Shown in pieces: positions 1 through 12,359 of a DNA stretch of 64,000 nt. The stretch's first letter is position 1. Every line of letters begins with the position of its first letter. A model generated the notes under the pieces. It saw nothing but the letters and a program-made list of their open reading frames with translations, had not been told where the DNA came from and made no database searches. Location: assembly GCA_024036415.1 (NCBI GenBank), contig JAMWET010001025.1, positions 25,084 through 89,083 of the forward strand, given 5' to 3'. The stretch is from Prochilodus magdalenae. Lineage: Eukaryota > Chordata > Actinopteri > Characiformes > Prochilodontidae. Made by a program: the position numbers and the translations under genes.

Positions 1-317
1 AGGCGCGTTTGACCGTCAGGGGGAAAACAACTATTTACAGTTCCAGCGCTCCGGCTGCTGCTCCCTGCACAACACTGGCGCTCCGGGAAGGGGGGATGAT
101 TAGGGAATTGGTCACGGGACGAGTGAAAGCAGCCGGAGCCGATCCGCTGCAGTACGGAGGGACTGGGCTTTAAGGTGTGAAGCTGTGGCCTGTAGTGAAA
201 CAGCATCGTTACTCACACGCCTAGAACGTAAACCCATTAACCGCGGCACCGACTGAGCGCGGAACGTTCAGTCTATTCCCAGGAGCTATTACCAATCACA
301 GCGGAGGATAAATATAC
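1..317. other. Intronic low-copy DNA
   Basis: GC-rich single-copy-looking sequence with no splice-bounded coding frame and no recognisable element. Presumed gpc6 intron. Confidence 0.6.
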
Positions 318-2540
318 AACCTCTGATCTGATCTGACTGACGGATACAGTAGAACCTCTGATCTGATCTGACTGACGGATACAGTAGAACCTCTGATCTG
401 ATCTGACTGACAGATACAGTAGAACCACTGATCTGATCTGACTGACAGATACAGTAGAACCACTGATCTGATCTGATCTTATCTGACTGACTGACAGATA
501 CAGTAGAACCACTGATCTGATCTGACTGACGGATACAGTAGAACCACTGATCTGATCTGACTGACGGATACAGTAGAACCTCTGATCTGATCTGATGGAT
601 ACAGTAGAACCACTGGTCTGATCTGACTGACGGATACAGTAGAACCACTGATCTGATCTGACTGACGGATACAGTAGAACCACTGGTCTGATCTGACTGA
701 CAGATACAGTAGAACCTCTGATCTGATCTGACTGACGGATACAGTAGAACCACTGATCTGATCTGACTGACGGATACAGTACAACCACTGGTCTGATCTG
801 ACTGACGGATACAGTAGAACCTCTGATCTGATCTGACTGACGGATACAGTAGAACCACTGGTCTGATCTAACTGACAGATACAGTAGAACCTCTGATCTG
901 ATCTGATCTTATCTGACTGACTGACAGATACAGTAGAACCTCTGATCTGATCTGACTGACGGATACAGTAGAACCACTGGTCTGATCTGACTGACAGATA
1001 CAGTAGAACCACTGGTCTGATCTGACTGACAGATACAGTAGAACCACTGATCTGATCTGACTGACGGATACAGTAGAACCACTGGTCTGATCTGACTGAC
1101 GGATACAGTAGAACCACTGATCTGATCTGACTGACGGATACAGTAGAACCACTGGTCTGATCTGACTGACAGATACAGTAGAACCTCTGATCTGATCTGA
1201 CTGACGGATACAGTAGAACCACTGGTCTGATCTGACTGATGGATACAGTAGAACCACTGGTCTGATCTGATCTGATGGATACAGTAGAACCTCTGATCTG
1301 ATCTGATCTTATCTGACTGACTGACAGATACAGTAGAACCACTGATCTGATCTGATCTGACTGACAGATACAGTAGAACCACTGGTCTGATCTGACTGAC
1401 AGATACAGTAGAACCACTGATCTGATCTGACTGACAGATACAGTAGAACCACTGATCTGATCTGACTGACGGATACAGTAGAACCACTGATCTGATCTGA
1501 CTGACAGATACAGTAGAACCACTGATCTGATCTGACTGACGGATACAGTAGAACCACTGATCTGATCTGACTGACGGATACAGTAGAACCTCTGATCTGA
1601 TCTGACTGACGGATACAGTAGAACCACTGATCTGATCTGACTGATGGATACAGTAGGACCTCTGATGTGATCTGACTGACGATACAGTAGAACCTCTGAT
1701 CTGATCTGACTGACGGATACAGTAGAACCACTGATCTGATCTGACTGACAGATACAGTAAAGCCTCTGATCTGATCTGACTGACGGATACAGTAGAACCA
1801 CTGGTCTGATCTGACTGACAGATACAGTAGAACCACTGATCTGATCTGACTGACAGATACAGTAGAACCACTGATCTGATCTGACTGACAGATACAGTAG
1901 AACCACTGGTCTGATCTGACTGACAGATACAGTAGAACCACTAATCTGATCTGACTGACAGATACAGTAGAACCACTGATCTGATCTGACTCACGGATAC
2001 AGTAGAACCTCTGATCTGATCTGACTGACGGATACAGTAGAACCACTGATCTGATCTGACTGACGGATACAGTAGAACCACTGATCTGATCTGACTGACA
2101 GATACAGTAGAACCACTGATCTGATCTGACTGACGGATACAGTAGAACCTCTGATCTGATCTGACTGACAGATACAGTAGAACCACTGGTCTGATCTGAC
2201 TGACAGATACAGTAGAGCCTCTGATCTGATCTGACTGACGGATACAGTAGAACCACTGATCTGATCTGACAGATACAGTAGAGCCTCTGATCTGATCTGA
2301 CTGACGGATACAGTAGAACCTCTGATCTGATCTGACAGATACAGTAGAACCACTGATCTGATCTGACTCACGGATACAGTAGAACCTCTGATCTGACTGA
2401 CGGATACAGTAGAACCTCTGATCTGATCTGACTGACGGATACAGTAGAGCCTCTGATCTGATCTGACTGACGGATACAGTAGAACCTCTGATCTGACTGA
2501 CGGATACAGTAGAACCACTGATCTGATCTGATCTGATTGA
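318..2540. repeat. 35-bp minisatellite, about 63 copies
   Basis: The unit runs CTGATCTGATCTGACTGAC then GGATACAGTAGAACC plus A or T and C. The main variants are C/T at ACGGATA versus ACAGATA, CTGATC versus CTGGTC, and CCACTG versus CCTCTG. A longer variant with an extra GATCTTATCTGACTGAC recurs near 471, 901 and 1301, hinting at ~400-430 bp higher-order copying. Because 35 is not a multiple of three and the minus strand lacks stops, long open frames appear in all three minus frames; they are not genes. Confidence 0.97.
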
Positions 2541-3151
2541 CGAGACATACAGCTATATGCTGATCTGTGTGTATTAGTGAGGGCAGACTGTGCTAACTAC
2601 GCTAACGTGTGGACCTGTAGAATTCCCATTAGATAATATACACTCTGCTAACCGGTGATCAGTGTTGATGCCAGCTAGGCTAATCATGCTAACAGCTAGT
2701 TACACTATATGAATGCTAAAACTAGCCTAACCCCTGAATTACTTAAATTAGTGTACCTTATGTTGCTTATGCTAAGTACATGAGAGCTGTGTGCTAGTGC
2801 TGGCTAGCATTGCTAACGGCTAGTCACAGAATCTGTAACTGTAGGTTCAGTGGGAAATGGGTGGAGCTAACTGTGTAGCTATTTGCGAGCTGTGCTGATA
2901 TTTATGTGTCTGAGTGTTTCAGGGATGTAGGCTAGTCGTGCTAGCGCTGACCCTCCTGTCCAGACTAGCGCGGCGGCGGAGGCGGACGTGGTGAGCCGGT
3001 AGCGGAGCGATGTTCTGCGGTGTGAAAGCTGAGCCGTGTGGCGGCGTGTTCTTCCAGGAAGTGGTGATGAATAAATAAAGCCATGTGTGATGGAGCGCTG
3101 TCGGCTAACGTGACTGAGCCACACTGGTCTCGGTGGAGGAGGGACTCGGAG
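2541..3151. other. Intronic low-copy DNA rich in GCTAAC/GCTAGC words
   Basis: This stretch holds many GCTAA, CTAGC and TTAGC words (for example around 2590-2830). No gene, RNA or transposon was recognised. Confidence 0.6.
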
Positions 3152-3705
3152 CTTCCTCTCTCTCTCTACACCACCTCCCTCTCTCTACACCACCTCCCTC
3201 TCTCTCTACCCCACCTCCTTCTCTCTCTACACCACCTCCCTCTCTCTACACCACCTCCCTCTCTCTACACCACCTCCTTCTTTCTCTCTCTACCCCACCT
3301 CCTTCTCTATCTCTCTCTACCACACCTCCCTCTCTCTCTCTACCCCACCTCCCTCTCTCTCTCTACACCACCTCCCTCTCTCTCTCTCTACCCCACCTCC
3401 TTCTCTCTCTACACCACCTCCTTCTCTCTCTCTCTACCCCACCTTCTCTCTCTCTCTCTACACCACCTCCGTCTCTCTCTACACCACCTCCCTCTCTCTA
3501 CCCCACCTCCTTCTCTCTCTACACCACCTCCCTCTCTCTACACCACCTCCTTCTTTCTCTCTCTACCCCACCTCCTTCTCTATCTCTCTCTACCTCACCT
3601 CCCTCTCTCTCTCTACCCCACCTCCTTCTCTCTCTCTACCCCACCTCCCTCTCTCTCTACACCACCTCCTTCTCTCTCTACACCACCTCCTTCTCTCTCT
3701 CTCTA

Positions 3706-3743
<38 letters not shown>

Positions 3744-4812
3744 ACCACCTCCGTCTCTCTCTACACCACCTCCCTCTCTCTACACCACCTCCTTCTTTCT
3801 CTCTCTACCCCACCTCCCTCTCTCTCTACACCACCTCCCTCTCTCTACCACACCTCGCTCTCTCTCTCTACCCCACCTCCTTCTCTATCTCTACCCAACC
3901 TTCCTCTCTCTCTCTACACCACCTCCCTCTCTCTACACCACCTCCTTCTCTCTCTCTCTACCCCACCTCCTTCTCTATCTCTACCCAACCTCCCTCTCTC
4001 TCTACACCACCTCCCTCTCTCTCTACCCCACCTTTCTCTCTCTCTCTCTCTACCCCACCTCCCTCTCTCTCTACCCCACCTCCTTCTCTATCTCTCTCTA
4101 CCTCACCTTCCTCTCTCTTTCTCTCTCTACCCCACCTCCCTCTCTCTCTACACCACCTCCCTCTCTCTCTACACCACCTCCCTCTCTCTCTCTACCACAC
4201 CTCGCTCTCTCTCTCTACCACCTCCTTCTCTATCTCTACCCAACCTTCCTCTCTCTCTACACCACCTCCTTCTCTCTCTCTCTACCCCACCTCCCTCTCT
4301 CTACACCACCTCCTTCTCTCTCTCTCTACCCCACCTCCCTCTCTCTACACCACCTCCTTTTCTCTCTACCACACCTCGCTCTCTCTCTACACCACCTCCC
4401 TCTCTCTCTACCCCACCTCCCTCTCTCTCTCTACCACACCTCGCTCTCTCTCTCTACCACACCTCCCTCTCTCTACACCACCTCCTTCTCTCTCTACACC
4501 ACCTCCTTCTCTCTCTCTACCCCACCTCCCTCTCTCTCTACACCTCCTCCCTCTCTCTCTACACCACCTCCCTCTCTCTCTACACCACACCTCGCTCTCT
4601 CTCTCTACCCCACCTCCTTCTCTATCTCTACCCAACCTTCCTCTCTCTCTACACCACCTCCTTCTCTCTCTACACCACCTCCCTCTCTCTCTCTACCTCA
4701 CCTCCTTCTCTATCTCTACCACACCTCCCTCTCTCTCTTTACCTCACCTCCCTCTCTCTCTCTCTACCTCACCTTCTTCTCTATCTCTACCCAACCTTCC
4801 TCTCTCTCTCTA

Positions 4813-4844
<32 letters not shown>

Positions 4845-5818
4845 ACACCACCTCCCTCTCTCTACACCACCTCCTTCTCTCTCTCTCTCTACCTCACCTT
4901 CCTCTCTCTCTCTACCCCACCTCTCTATCTCTACCACACCTCCTTCTCTATCTCTACCCAACCTCCCTCTCTCTCTACCCCACCTCCCTCTCTCTCTCTA
5001 CCTCACCTCCTTCTCTATCTCTACCACACCTCCCTCTCTCTCTTTACCTCACCTCCCTCTCTCTCTCTCTACCCCACCTCCCTCTCTCTCTCTACCTCAC
5101 CTCCTTCTCTCTCTCTACCCCACCTCCCTCTCTCTTTCTACCCCACCTCCCTCTCTCTCTCTACCTCACCTTCTTCTCTATCTCTACCACACCTCCTTCT
5201 CTCTCTTTACCTCACCTCGCTCTCTCTCTCTCTACTCCACCTCCCTCTCTCTCTACCTCACCTCCCTCTCTCTCTCTACCACACCTCCCTCTCTCTCTTT
5301 ACCTCACCTCCCTCTCTATCTCTACCCAACCTCCCTCTCTCTCTCTCTCTCTCTACCCAAACTCCCTCTCTCTCTACCTTACCTCTCTTTCTCTACCTCA
5401 CCTCTCCCTATCTCTCTCTCTACCCCACCTCTCTCTCTCTCTCTCTCTCTACCCCACCTCCCTCTCTCTCTCTACCTCACCTCCTTCTCTATCTCTACCA
5501 CACCTCCCTCTCTCTCTTTACCTCACCTCCCTCTCTCTCTCTCTACCCCACCTCCCTCTCTCTTTCTACCCCACCTCTCTCTCTCTCTCTCTCTCTCCCC
5601 CTCTCTCTCTACCCCACCTCCCTCTCTCTCTACCACACCTCTCTCTCTCTCTCTCTACCACACCTCCCTCTCTCTCTACCCCACCTCCCTCTCTCTCTAC
5701 CCCACCTCCCTCTCTCTCTCTCTACCCCACCTCCCTCTCTCTCTACCCCACCTCCCTCTCTCTCTACCCCACCTCTCTCTCTGTCTCGCTCTCTACTCTA
5801 CCTCCCTCTCCCCCACTA

Positions 5819-5886
<68 letters not shown>

Positions 5887-6019
5887 CCCACCTCCCTCTC
5901 TCTCTGTCTCTCTCTCTACTCCACCTCCCTCTCCCCCCACTACACCACCTCCCTCTCTCCCTCTCTCCGTCTCTCACTCTCTCTCTCTCTCTCTTTCTCT
6001 CTTCCTCTCTCTCCTCCTG
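3152..6019. repeat. Pyrimidine-rich CTCTCT/CACCTCC tract, 2.9 kb
   Basis: Irregular ~17-25 bp units combine (CT)n runs with TACACCACCTCC, TACCCCACCTCC or TACCTCACCTCC. The plus strand is nearly pure pyrimidine with rare A, and includes a (CT)n run of about 32 repeats near 5824-5884. It lies on the sense strand of the gpc6 intron. Two plus-frame readings of about 1000 codons (Ser/Leu/Pro/His/Thr only) result from stop-free repeats, not from a gene. Confidence 0.97.
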
Positions 6020-6634
6020 GAGGATGATTGTAGTAGAACCTCATTTTGGAGGATGACTGTAGTAGAACGTTTGGAACCTGAGGGCTGGTTCTCCTGCTAG
6101 CCTGTTATCCGGTGGTGTTCTAATTGCGTCTGTGGTTATTGTAGAGGTGTGTGGGTGCCGCTCTGAACTCCGCTCTGAGTGCCGTTTAGCGTGCGGTTCT
6201 AAGGCTCTAGTGCGGTGGGAGGTTTATGGGCAGTCAGTCTGGGGGGGGGGGGTGTAATGGGGTCTCCGTTTACATCACTGACAGAATGAGGGATGGACGC
6301 GGATCTGGAACGCTGGTGCTGCGGCTGTCGCAGCGCTCCGTAAATTCATTGTGGTTAGCGTTAGCGTTAGCCATGTAGAGCGCTCTGGGGATTTATGGAG
6401 GCTGCAGCGCTGCTCAGAGCGATGCTCTGCGTTTAAGAGCGTAGAACCCGAACCTCCGCTCAGAGGCCCGCGGCATTCTGGGACGTCATGCTAACGCTGT
6501 TACCAAGTTCAGTATCATGAACCCAAACATCACAGTGTTAATCCAGGGCTACATTACCATTAATACAGGCTAATGAGTTAGCATCAATAAGGCTAATGCC
6601 CACACGCTTTAACTGAGGGTAATGGCTACGCCCA
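6020..6634. other. Intronic low-copy DNA with an 11-bp G run
   Basis: It contains a poly-G run near 6240-6251 and a short TTAGCG direct repeat at 6355-6372. No gene was seen. Confidence 0.6.
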
Positions 6635-6960
6635 CAGGTCAACCGCACACAGGTAATCTGTACCCAGGTGAACCGCACACAGGTAATCTGTACCCAGGTG
6701 AACCGCACACAGGTAATCTGTACCCAGGTGAACCGCACACAGGTAATCTGAACACAGGGGAACCGCACACAGGTAATCTGTACACAGGTGAACCGCACAC
6801 AGGTAATCCGTACACAGGGGAACCGCACACAGGTAATCTGTACACAGGTGAACCGCACACAGGTAATCTGTACCCAGGTGAACCGCACACAGGTAATCTG
6901 TACACAGGTGAACCGCACACAGGTAATCCGTACACAGGGGAACCGCACACAGCTAATCCG
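6635..6960. repeat. 30-bp minisatellite, about 11 copies
   Basis: The unit AGGTGAACCGCACACAGGTA plus ATCTGTACCC is repeated with CCC/CAC and GTG/GGG variants. Thirty bases are ten codons, so decapeptide-repeat frames (for example GNLYPGEPHT) stay open on both strands. There is no start context, splice signal or homology to support coding. Confidence 0.95.
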
Positions 6961-7703
6961 TAAAAGGGTATTCAGTAGGTTAGTGATACAGTCAGCTGCG
7001 GGTCCCACAGTAGAACCGATCTAAACTGATCTGAAGTCTAAGAAACTGGAGGTTCTGAACACAGACAGCGCCCCCTGCTGTTTATCAGAGCCTCACCGCT
7101 CCCCACTTTCCGTTCCCTGAACGCTGTAGCGGAGGTAGCACGCTAACCTCCCATGGAAAGGCTCCGCCTCCGGCAGGAAGCCATAGGAACAGATGCTTCA
7201 GCAGGAGTAAGGACACTGCTGGGGTTCATCCTGAAGTTAGGACAGGGATTAGAAGGTTCTTATCTAGAACCGGGGTTCTGTAAGGGTCCTGGTGAGGTGC
7301 TCCTTATCTGACGTGGTAGGCCTGGAGTGACGCGCTGTGTGATACAGCGGTGTGAAGGTTTCAGCCTGGGGTGTTGGACTGCTGCAGTGTGGGACCACCT
7401 GGAAGGCTGTTAGCATCCTGCTAGTGCATGCTAACGTCATGAACACGGTCCGTGTGGACAGGAAACAGAGTGTTGGGCACCGGAACACGGCGGTCCGGGG
7501 AAATCCGGACTCCAGCTTCATCTCCTGCTTTTGGGATTTCCCTGTTTTCCTAGAGGAGGTGACGGAGGAGGAGGCGGAGCTGCTTCTGACTCATCTTCTC
7601 TGATCTGAGTGCTTTGTCTGGTTACCTGATTAACTCCACCAGGTCCAGTTAAGACTAGCACACCAACTGTGATGGTGGACAGCCACGCCATGTTTGACTT
7701 TGT
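6961..7703. other. Intronic low-copy DNA
   Basis: Overlapping open frames of about 83-85 codons on both strands (7264-7603) have no start context, homology or splice pattern. Nothing is recognised. Confidence 0.55.
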
Positions 7704-10700
7704 GTTCCTCCAGTTCGGTCAGGGTGGTCTCCCGAGTAGAAGAGCTTGGTCATGCTGGTCACGCTGGTCCTCCAGTTCGTCAGGGTGGTCTCCCGAGTAG
7801 AAGAGCTTGGTCATGCTGGTCCTCCAGTTTGGTCAGGGTGGTCTCCCTAGTAGAAGAGCTTGGTCACGCTGGTCCTCCAGTTCGGTCAGGGTGGTCTCCC
7901 GAGTAGAAGAGCTTGGTCATGCTGGTCCTCCAGTTTGGTCAGGGTGGTCTCCCTAGTAGAAGAGCTTGGTCGAGCTGGTCCTCCAGTTCGTCAGGGTGGT
8001 CTCCCGAGTAGAAGAGCTTGGTCATGCTGTTCCTCCAGTTTGGTCAGGGTGGTCTCCGGAGTAGAAGAGCTTGGTCATGCTGTTCCTCCAGTTTGGTCAG
8101 GGTGGTCTCCGGAGTAGAAGAGCTTGGTCATGCTGTTCCTCCAGTTTGGTCAGGGTGGTCTCCGGAGTAGAAGAGCTTGGTCGAGCTGGTCACGCTGGTC
8201 CTCCAGTTTGGTCAGGGTGGTCTCCCTAGTAGAAGAGCTTGGTCGAGCTGGTCACGCTGGTCCTCCAGTTTGGTCAGGGTGGTCTCCCTAGTAGAAGAGC
8301 TTGGTCGAGCTGGTCATGCTGGTCCTCCAGTTTGGTCAGGGTGGTCTCCGGAGTAGAAGAGCTTGGTCGAGCTGGTCACGCTGGTCCTCCAGTTTGGTCA
8401 GGGTGGTCTCCCTAGTAGAAGAGCTTGGTCGAGCTGGTCATGCTGGTCCTCCAGTTCGTCAGGGTGGTCTCCCGAGTAGAAGAGCTTGGTCACGCTGGTC
8501 CTCCAGTTCGTCAGGGTGGTCTCCCGAGTAGAAGAGCTTGGTCATGCTGGTCCTCCAGTTTGGTCAGGGTGGTCTCCGGAGTAGAAGAGCTTGGTCATGC
8601 TGTTCCTCCAGTTTGGTCAGAGTGGTCTCCCTAGTAGAAGAGCTTGGTCATGCTGTTCCTCCAGTTTGGTCAGGGTGGTCTCCGGAGTAGAAGAGCTTGG
8701 TCGAGCTGGTCACGCTGGTCCTCCAGTTTGGTCAGGGTGGTCTCCCTAGTAGAAGAGCTTGGTCGAGCTGGTCATGCTGGTCCTCCAGTTCGTCAGGGTG
8801 GTCTCCCGAGTAGAAGAGCTTGGTCGAGCTGGTCCTCCAGTTCGTCAGGGTGGTCTCCCGAGTAGAAGAGCTTGGTCGAGCTGTTCCTCCAGTTTGGTCA
8901 GGGTGGTCTCCGGAGTAGAAGAGCTTGGTCATGCTGTTCCTCCAGTTTGGTCAGGGTGGTCTCCCTAGTAGAAGAGCTTGGTCATGCTGTTCCTCCAGTT
9001 TGGTCAGGGTGGTCTCCGGAGTAGAAGAGCTTGGTCGAGCTGGTCACGCTGGTCCTCCAGTTTGGTCAGGGTGGTCTCCCTAGTAGAAGAGCTTGGTCGA
9101 GCTGGTCACGCTGGTCCTCCAGTTTGGTCAGGGTGGTCTCCCTAGTAGAAGAGCTTGGTCGAGCTGGTCATGCTGGTCCTCCAGTTTGGTCAGGGTGGTC
9201 TCCGGAGTAGAAGAGCTTGGTCGAGCTGGTCACGCTGGTCCTCCAGTTTGGTCAGGGTGGTCTCCCTAGTAGAAGAGCTTGGTCGAGCTGGTCATGCTGG
9301 TCCTCCAGTTCGTCAGGGTGGTCTCCCGAGTAGAAGAGCTTGGTCACGCTGGTCCTCCAGTTCGTCAGGGTGGTCTCCCGAGTAGAAGAGCTTGGTCATG
9401 CTGGTCCTCCAGTTTGGTCAGGGTGGTCTCCGGAGTAGAAGAGCTTGGTCATGCTGTTCCTCCAGTTTGGTCAGGGTGGTCTCCCTAGTAGAAGAGCTTG
9501 GTCATGCTGTTCCTCCAGTTTGGTCAGGGTGGTCTCCGGAGTAGAAGAGCTTGGTCGAGCTGGTCACGCTGGTCCTCCAGTTTGGTCAGGGTGGTCTCCC
9601 TAGTAGAAGAGCTTGGTCGAGCTGGTCATGCTGGTCCTCCAGTTCGTCAGGGTGGTCTCCCGAGTAGAAGAGCTTGGTCGAGCTGGTCATGCTGGTCCTC
9701 CAGTTCGTCAGGGTGGTCTCCCTAGTAGAAGAGCTTGGTCGAGCTGGTCATGCTGGTCCTCCAGTTCGTCAGGGTGGTCTCCAGAGTAGAAGAGCTTGGT
9801 CATGCTGGTCCTCCAGTTTGGTCAGGGTGGTCTCCGGAGTAGAAGAGCTTGGTCATGCTGGTCCTCCAGTTTGGTCAGGGTGGTCTCCGGAGTAAAAGAG
9901 TTTGGTCATGCTGGTCCTCCAGTTTGGTCAGGGTGGTCTCCGGAGTAGAAGAGCTTGGTCATGCTGGTCCTCCAGTTTGGTCAGGGTGGTCTCCGGAGTA
10001 GAAGAGCTTGGTCGAGCCGGTCACGCTGGTCCTCCAGTTTGGTCAGGGTGGTCTCCGGAGTAGAAGAGCTTGGTCATGCTGTTCCTCCAGTTTGGTCAGG
10101 GTGGTCTCCGGAGTAGAAGAGCTTGGTCGAGCCGGTCACGCTGGTCCTCCAGTTTGGTCAGGGTGGTCTCCGGAGTAGAAGAGCTTGGTCATGCTGTTCC
10201 TCCAGTTTGGTCAGGGTGGTCTCCGGAGTAGAAGAGCTTGGTCATGCTGGTCCTCCAGTTTGGTCAGGGTGGTCTCCCGAGTAGAAGAGCTTGGTCGAGC
10301 TGGTCATGCTGGTCCTCCAGTTCGTCAGGGTGGTCTCCCGAGTAGAAGAGCTTGGTCGAGCTGTTCCTCCAGTTTGGTCAGGGTGGTCTCCGGAGTAGAA
10401 GAGCTTGGTCGAGCTGGTCATGCTGGTCCTCCAGTTCGTCAGGGTGGTCTCCCGAGTAGAAGAGCTTGGTCGAGCTGGTCATGCTGGTCCTCCAGTTCGT
10501 CAGGGTGGTCTCCCGAGTAGAAGAGCTTGGTCGAGCTGTTCCTCCAGTTTGGTCAGGGTGGTCTCCGGAGTAGAAGAGCTTGGTCATGCTGTTCCTCCAG
10601 TTTGGTCAGGGTGGTCTCCCTAGTAGAAGAGCTTGGTCATGCTGTTCCTCCAGTTTGGTCAGGGTGGTCTCCGGAGTAGAAGAGCTTGGTCGAGCTGGTC

Positions 10701-11051
10701 ACGCTGGTCCTCCAGTTTGGTCAGGGTGGTCTCCCTAGTAGAAGAGCTTGGTCGAGCTGGTCACGCTGGTCCTCCAGTTTGGTCAGGGTGGTCTCCCTAG
10801 TAGAAGAGCTTGGTCGAGCTGGTCATGCTGGTCCTCCAGTTCGTCAGGGTGGTCTCCCGAGTAGAAGAGCTTGGTCACGCTGGTCCTCCAGTTCGTCAGG
10901 GTGGTCTCCCGAGTAGAAGAGCTTGGTCATGCTGGTCCTCCAGTTTGGTCAGGGTGGTCTCCGGAGTAGAAGAGCTTGGTCGAGCTGGTCCTCCAGTTTG
11001 GTCAGGGTGGTCTCCGGAGTAGAAGAGCTTGGTCGAGCTGGTCACGCTGGT
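7704..11051. repeat. 53/62-bp minisatellite with higher-order structure, about 60 copies
   Basis: The core unit contains GGTCCTCCAGTTTGGTCAGG, then GTGGTCTCC, GGAGTAGAAGAGCTT and GGTCATGCT. A 9-bp GGTCGAGCT insert gives 62-bp units, and a CGTCAG variant gives 52-bp units. Blocks of variants are themselves duplicated: 8040-8830 matches 8894-9684 at a constant 854-bp offset, and a further partial copy lies around 10570-10920. Short open frames (VEELGRAGHAGPPVRQGGLP type) recur with the block and are not genes. Confidence 0.96.
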
Positions 11052-12359
11052 TGGTTTTGAAACCTGTTCTAACACCGGGTTAATCTAGAACTGCTTTACT
11101 GTAGAACCAGTGGAGTCTCTCTGTACGCTCTCTGCAGGCCTCAGGAGGAGCTCCGCGCTCCTGTTTGGGCTCCAGCTGGGGAGCTTTAGCGCTACATGCT
11201 AATTCTCCATGCTGAAACAAAGCTGTGGTGAGCGGTTTCAGCGCTGGTGGCGGAGCTGCGTCGGAAAGTGCTGCAGGGAGAACGTAACACTAATAAGGCC
11301 AATAATAACAATAATAAAGAACACATTATGTCAGAACGATATAGCCGTACGCGGCCCGGCGCCGGGGCGGTGTGCGGGTTAGCGGCTGCAGCAGGAGCAT
11401 TAAAGCGTATTAAGTGGGGGAAATTGAAGCTGCCGGGTGAGAGAGCCTCTTATTGTGGAGCGTTGTGGCTGTCAGGCCGACTTATGATTGTGATGTAGTG
11501 CGTCCAATTTGCCTTTTCGCTCGGCCCGCTCGGCCCGCTCGGCCCCGGGTTTGGATCGCATCAGCACCCTTAAATTGTTATCCGAGTGTTGTCAGCGGGG
11601 AAGATGAATGAGGTCATTTGCTCCACGTAACCTCCGCTTCTCTGCTTGTTTTCATCCCTCCTTTGGCTGCACTCTGCTTTTTTTCTGGCAGAGCGTGACA
11701 GGGTGGGTGCTAATCTGCTAATGCTAACTCCCAGTTGGAGGGGTTTGAGAACATTGTGATCATTCTGAATGGCCTCCAGAGAGTGGGGGAGCAGGAGGAA
11801 CACGCTCCAGCCGTGGCTTTACAGAGTGGAGCTTTAGTGAAGTGTCCTCTTTCAGTTAGGTGCTGGAGCTACAAGGCTAATGTGGCTAGCAGCTAATTAA
11901 GCTTCTATCCCTCTAATTAGCATGATGCTAGCGCTTCTCTCAGAGCGTGTGGAGGTGCTCAGAGTCTTTAATAGAGCTGATGGTGTGGTTACAGACTCCG
12001 GATGGTCTATGAACATGGACTGAAGTGTGTTAGCATAGCGTTTAGCATTAGCGCTAACCTTTGTGTCTGTTTTTGTTCTTCAGCTAGTCGAGGGGTCTTT
12101 GATGTTTCAGCTACTCAGTTATTTCTGTTTATTTGATTTCACTTCTTTTGATCATACTCAGTTCTGGATTTCCTGATCCAGACTCCGGGTTCCAGTCCTG
12201 GATTTTAGGGATACCTAGTGGGAATCATATTGATTATCAGACAGATTAGGCTGCGGGACCAACTTTGATCTTTGATCAGAACAGGTCATGTTTTCATTTG
12301 AAGGTTAACTGGACTCCAGCACAGCCAGCTTGACCAAGCTAGTCAACCACTGTGTACAT
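11052..12359. other. Intronic low-copy DNA, possible conserved non-coding sequence
   Basis: No coding exon is recognised. The part at about 11290-11660 has AATAATAA-type and TTAAAGCGTATTAAGTG-like AT-rich sites set in GC-rich DNA, a texture often seen in developmental enhancers. The rest is GCTAA-rich. Confidence 0.45.

Noticed and set aside
273..2548. Minus-strand frames of up to 475 codons with SDQISGSTVSVSQIR repeats
   Set aside because: The 35-bp unit has no minus-strand stops and rotates through all three frames, so the same peptide appears in every frame.
3083..6100. A 1005-codon plus-strand frame and a second of 964 codons
   Set aside because: Both are made of Ser/Leu/Pro/His/Thr from the CT-rich repeat; two frames are open at once, with no start context, splice structure or homology.
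6635..6960. Possible CRISPR-like array of regular repeats
   Set aside because: Here and in all other arrays the whole unit is repeated with no unique spacers, and the genome is eukaryotic.
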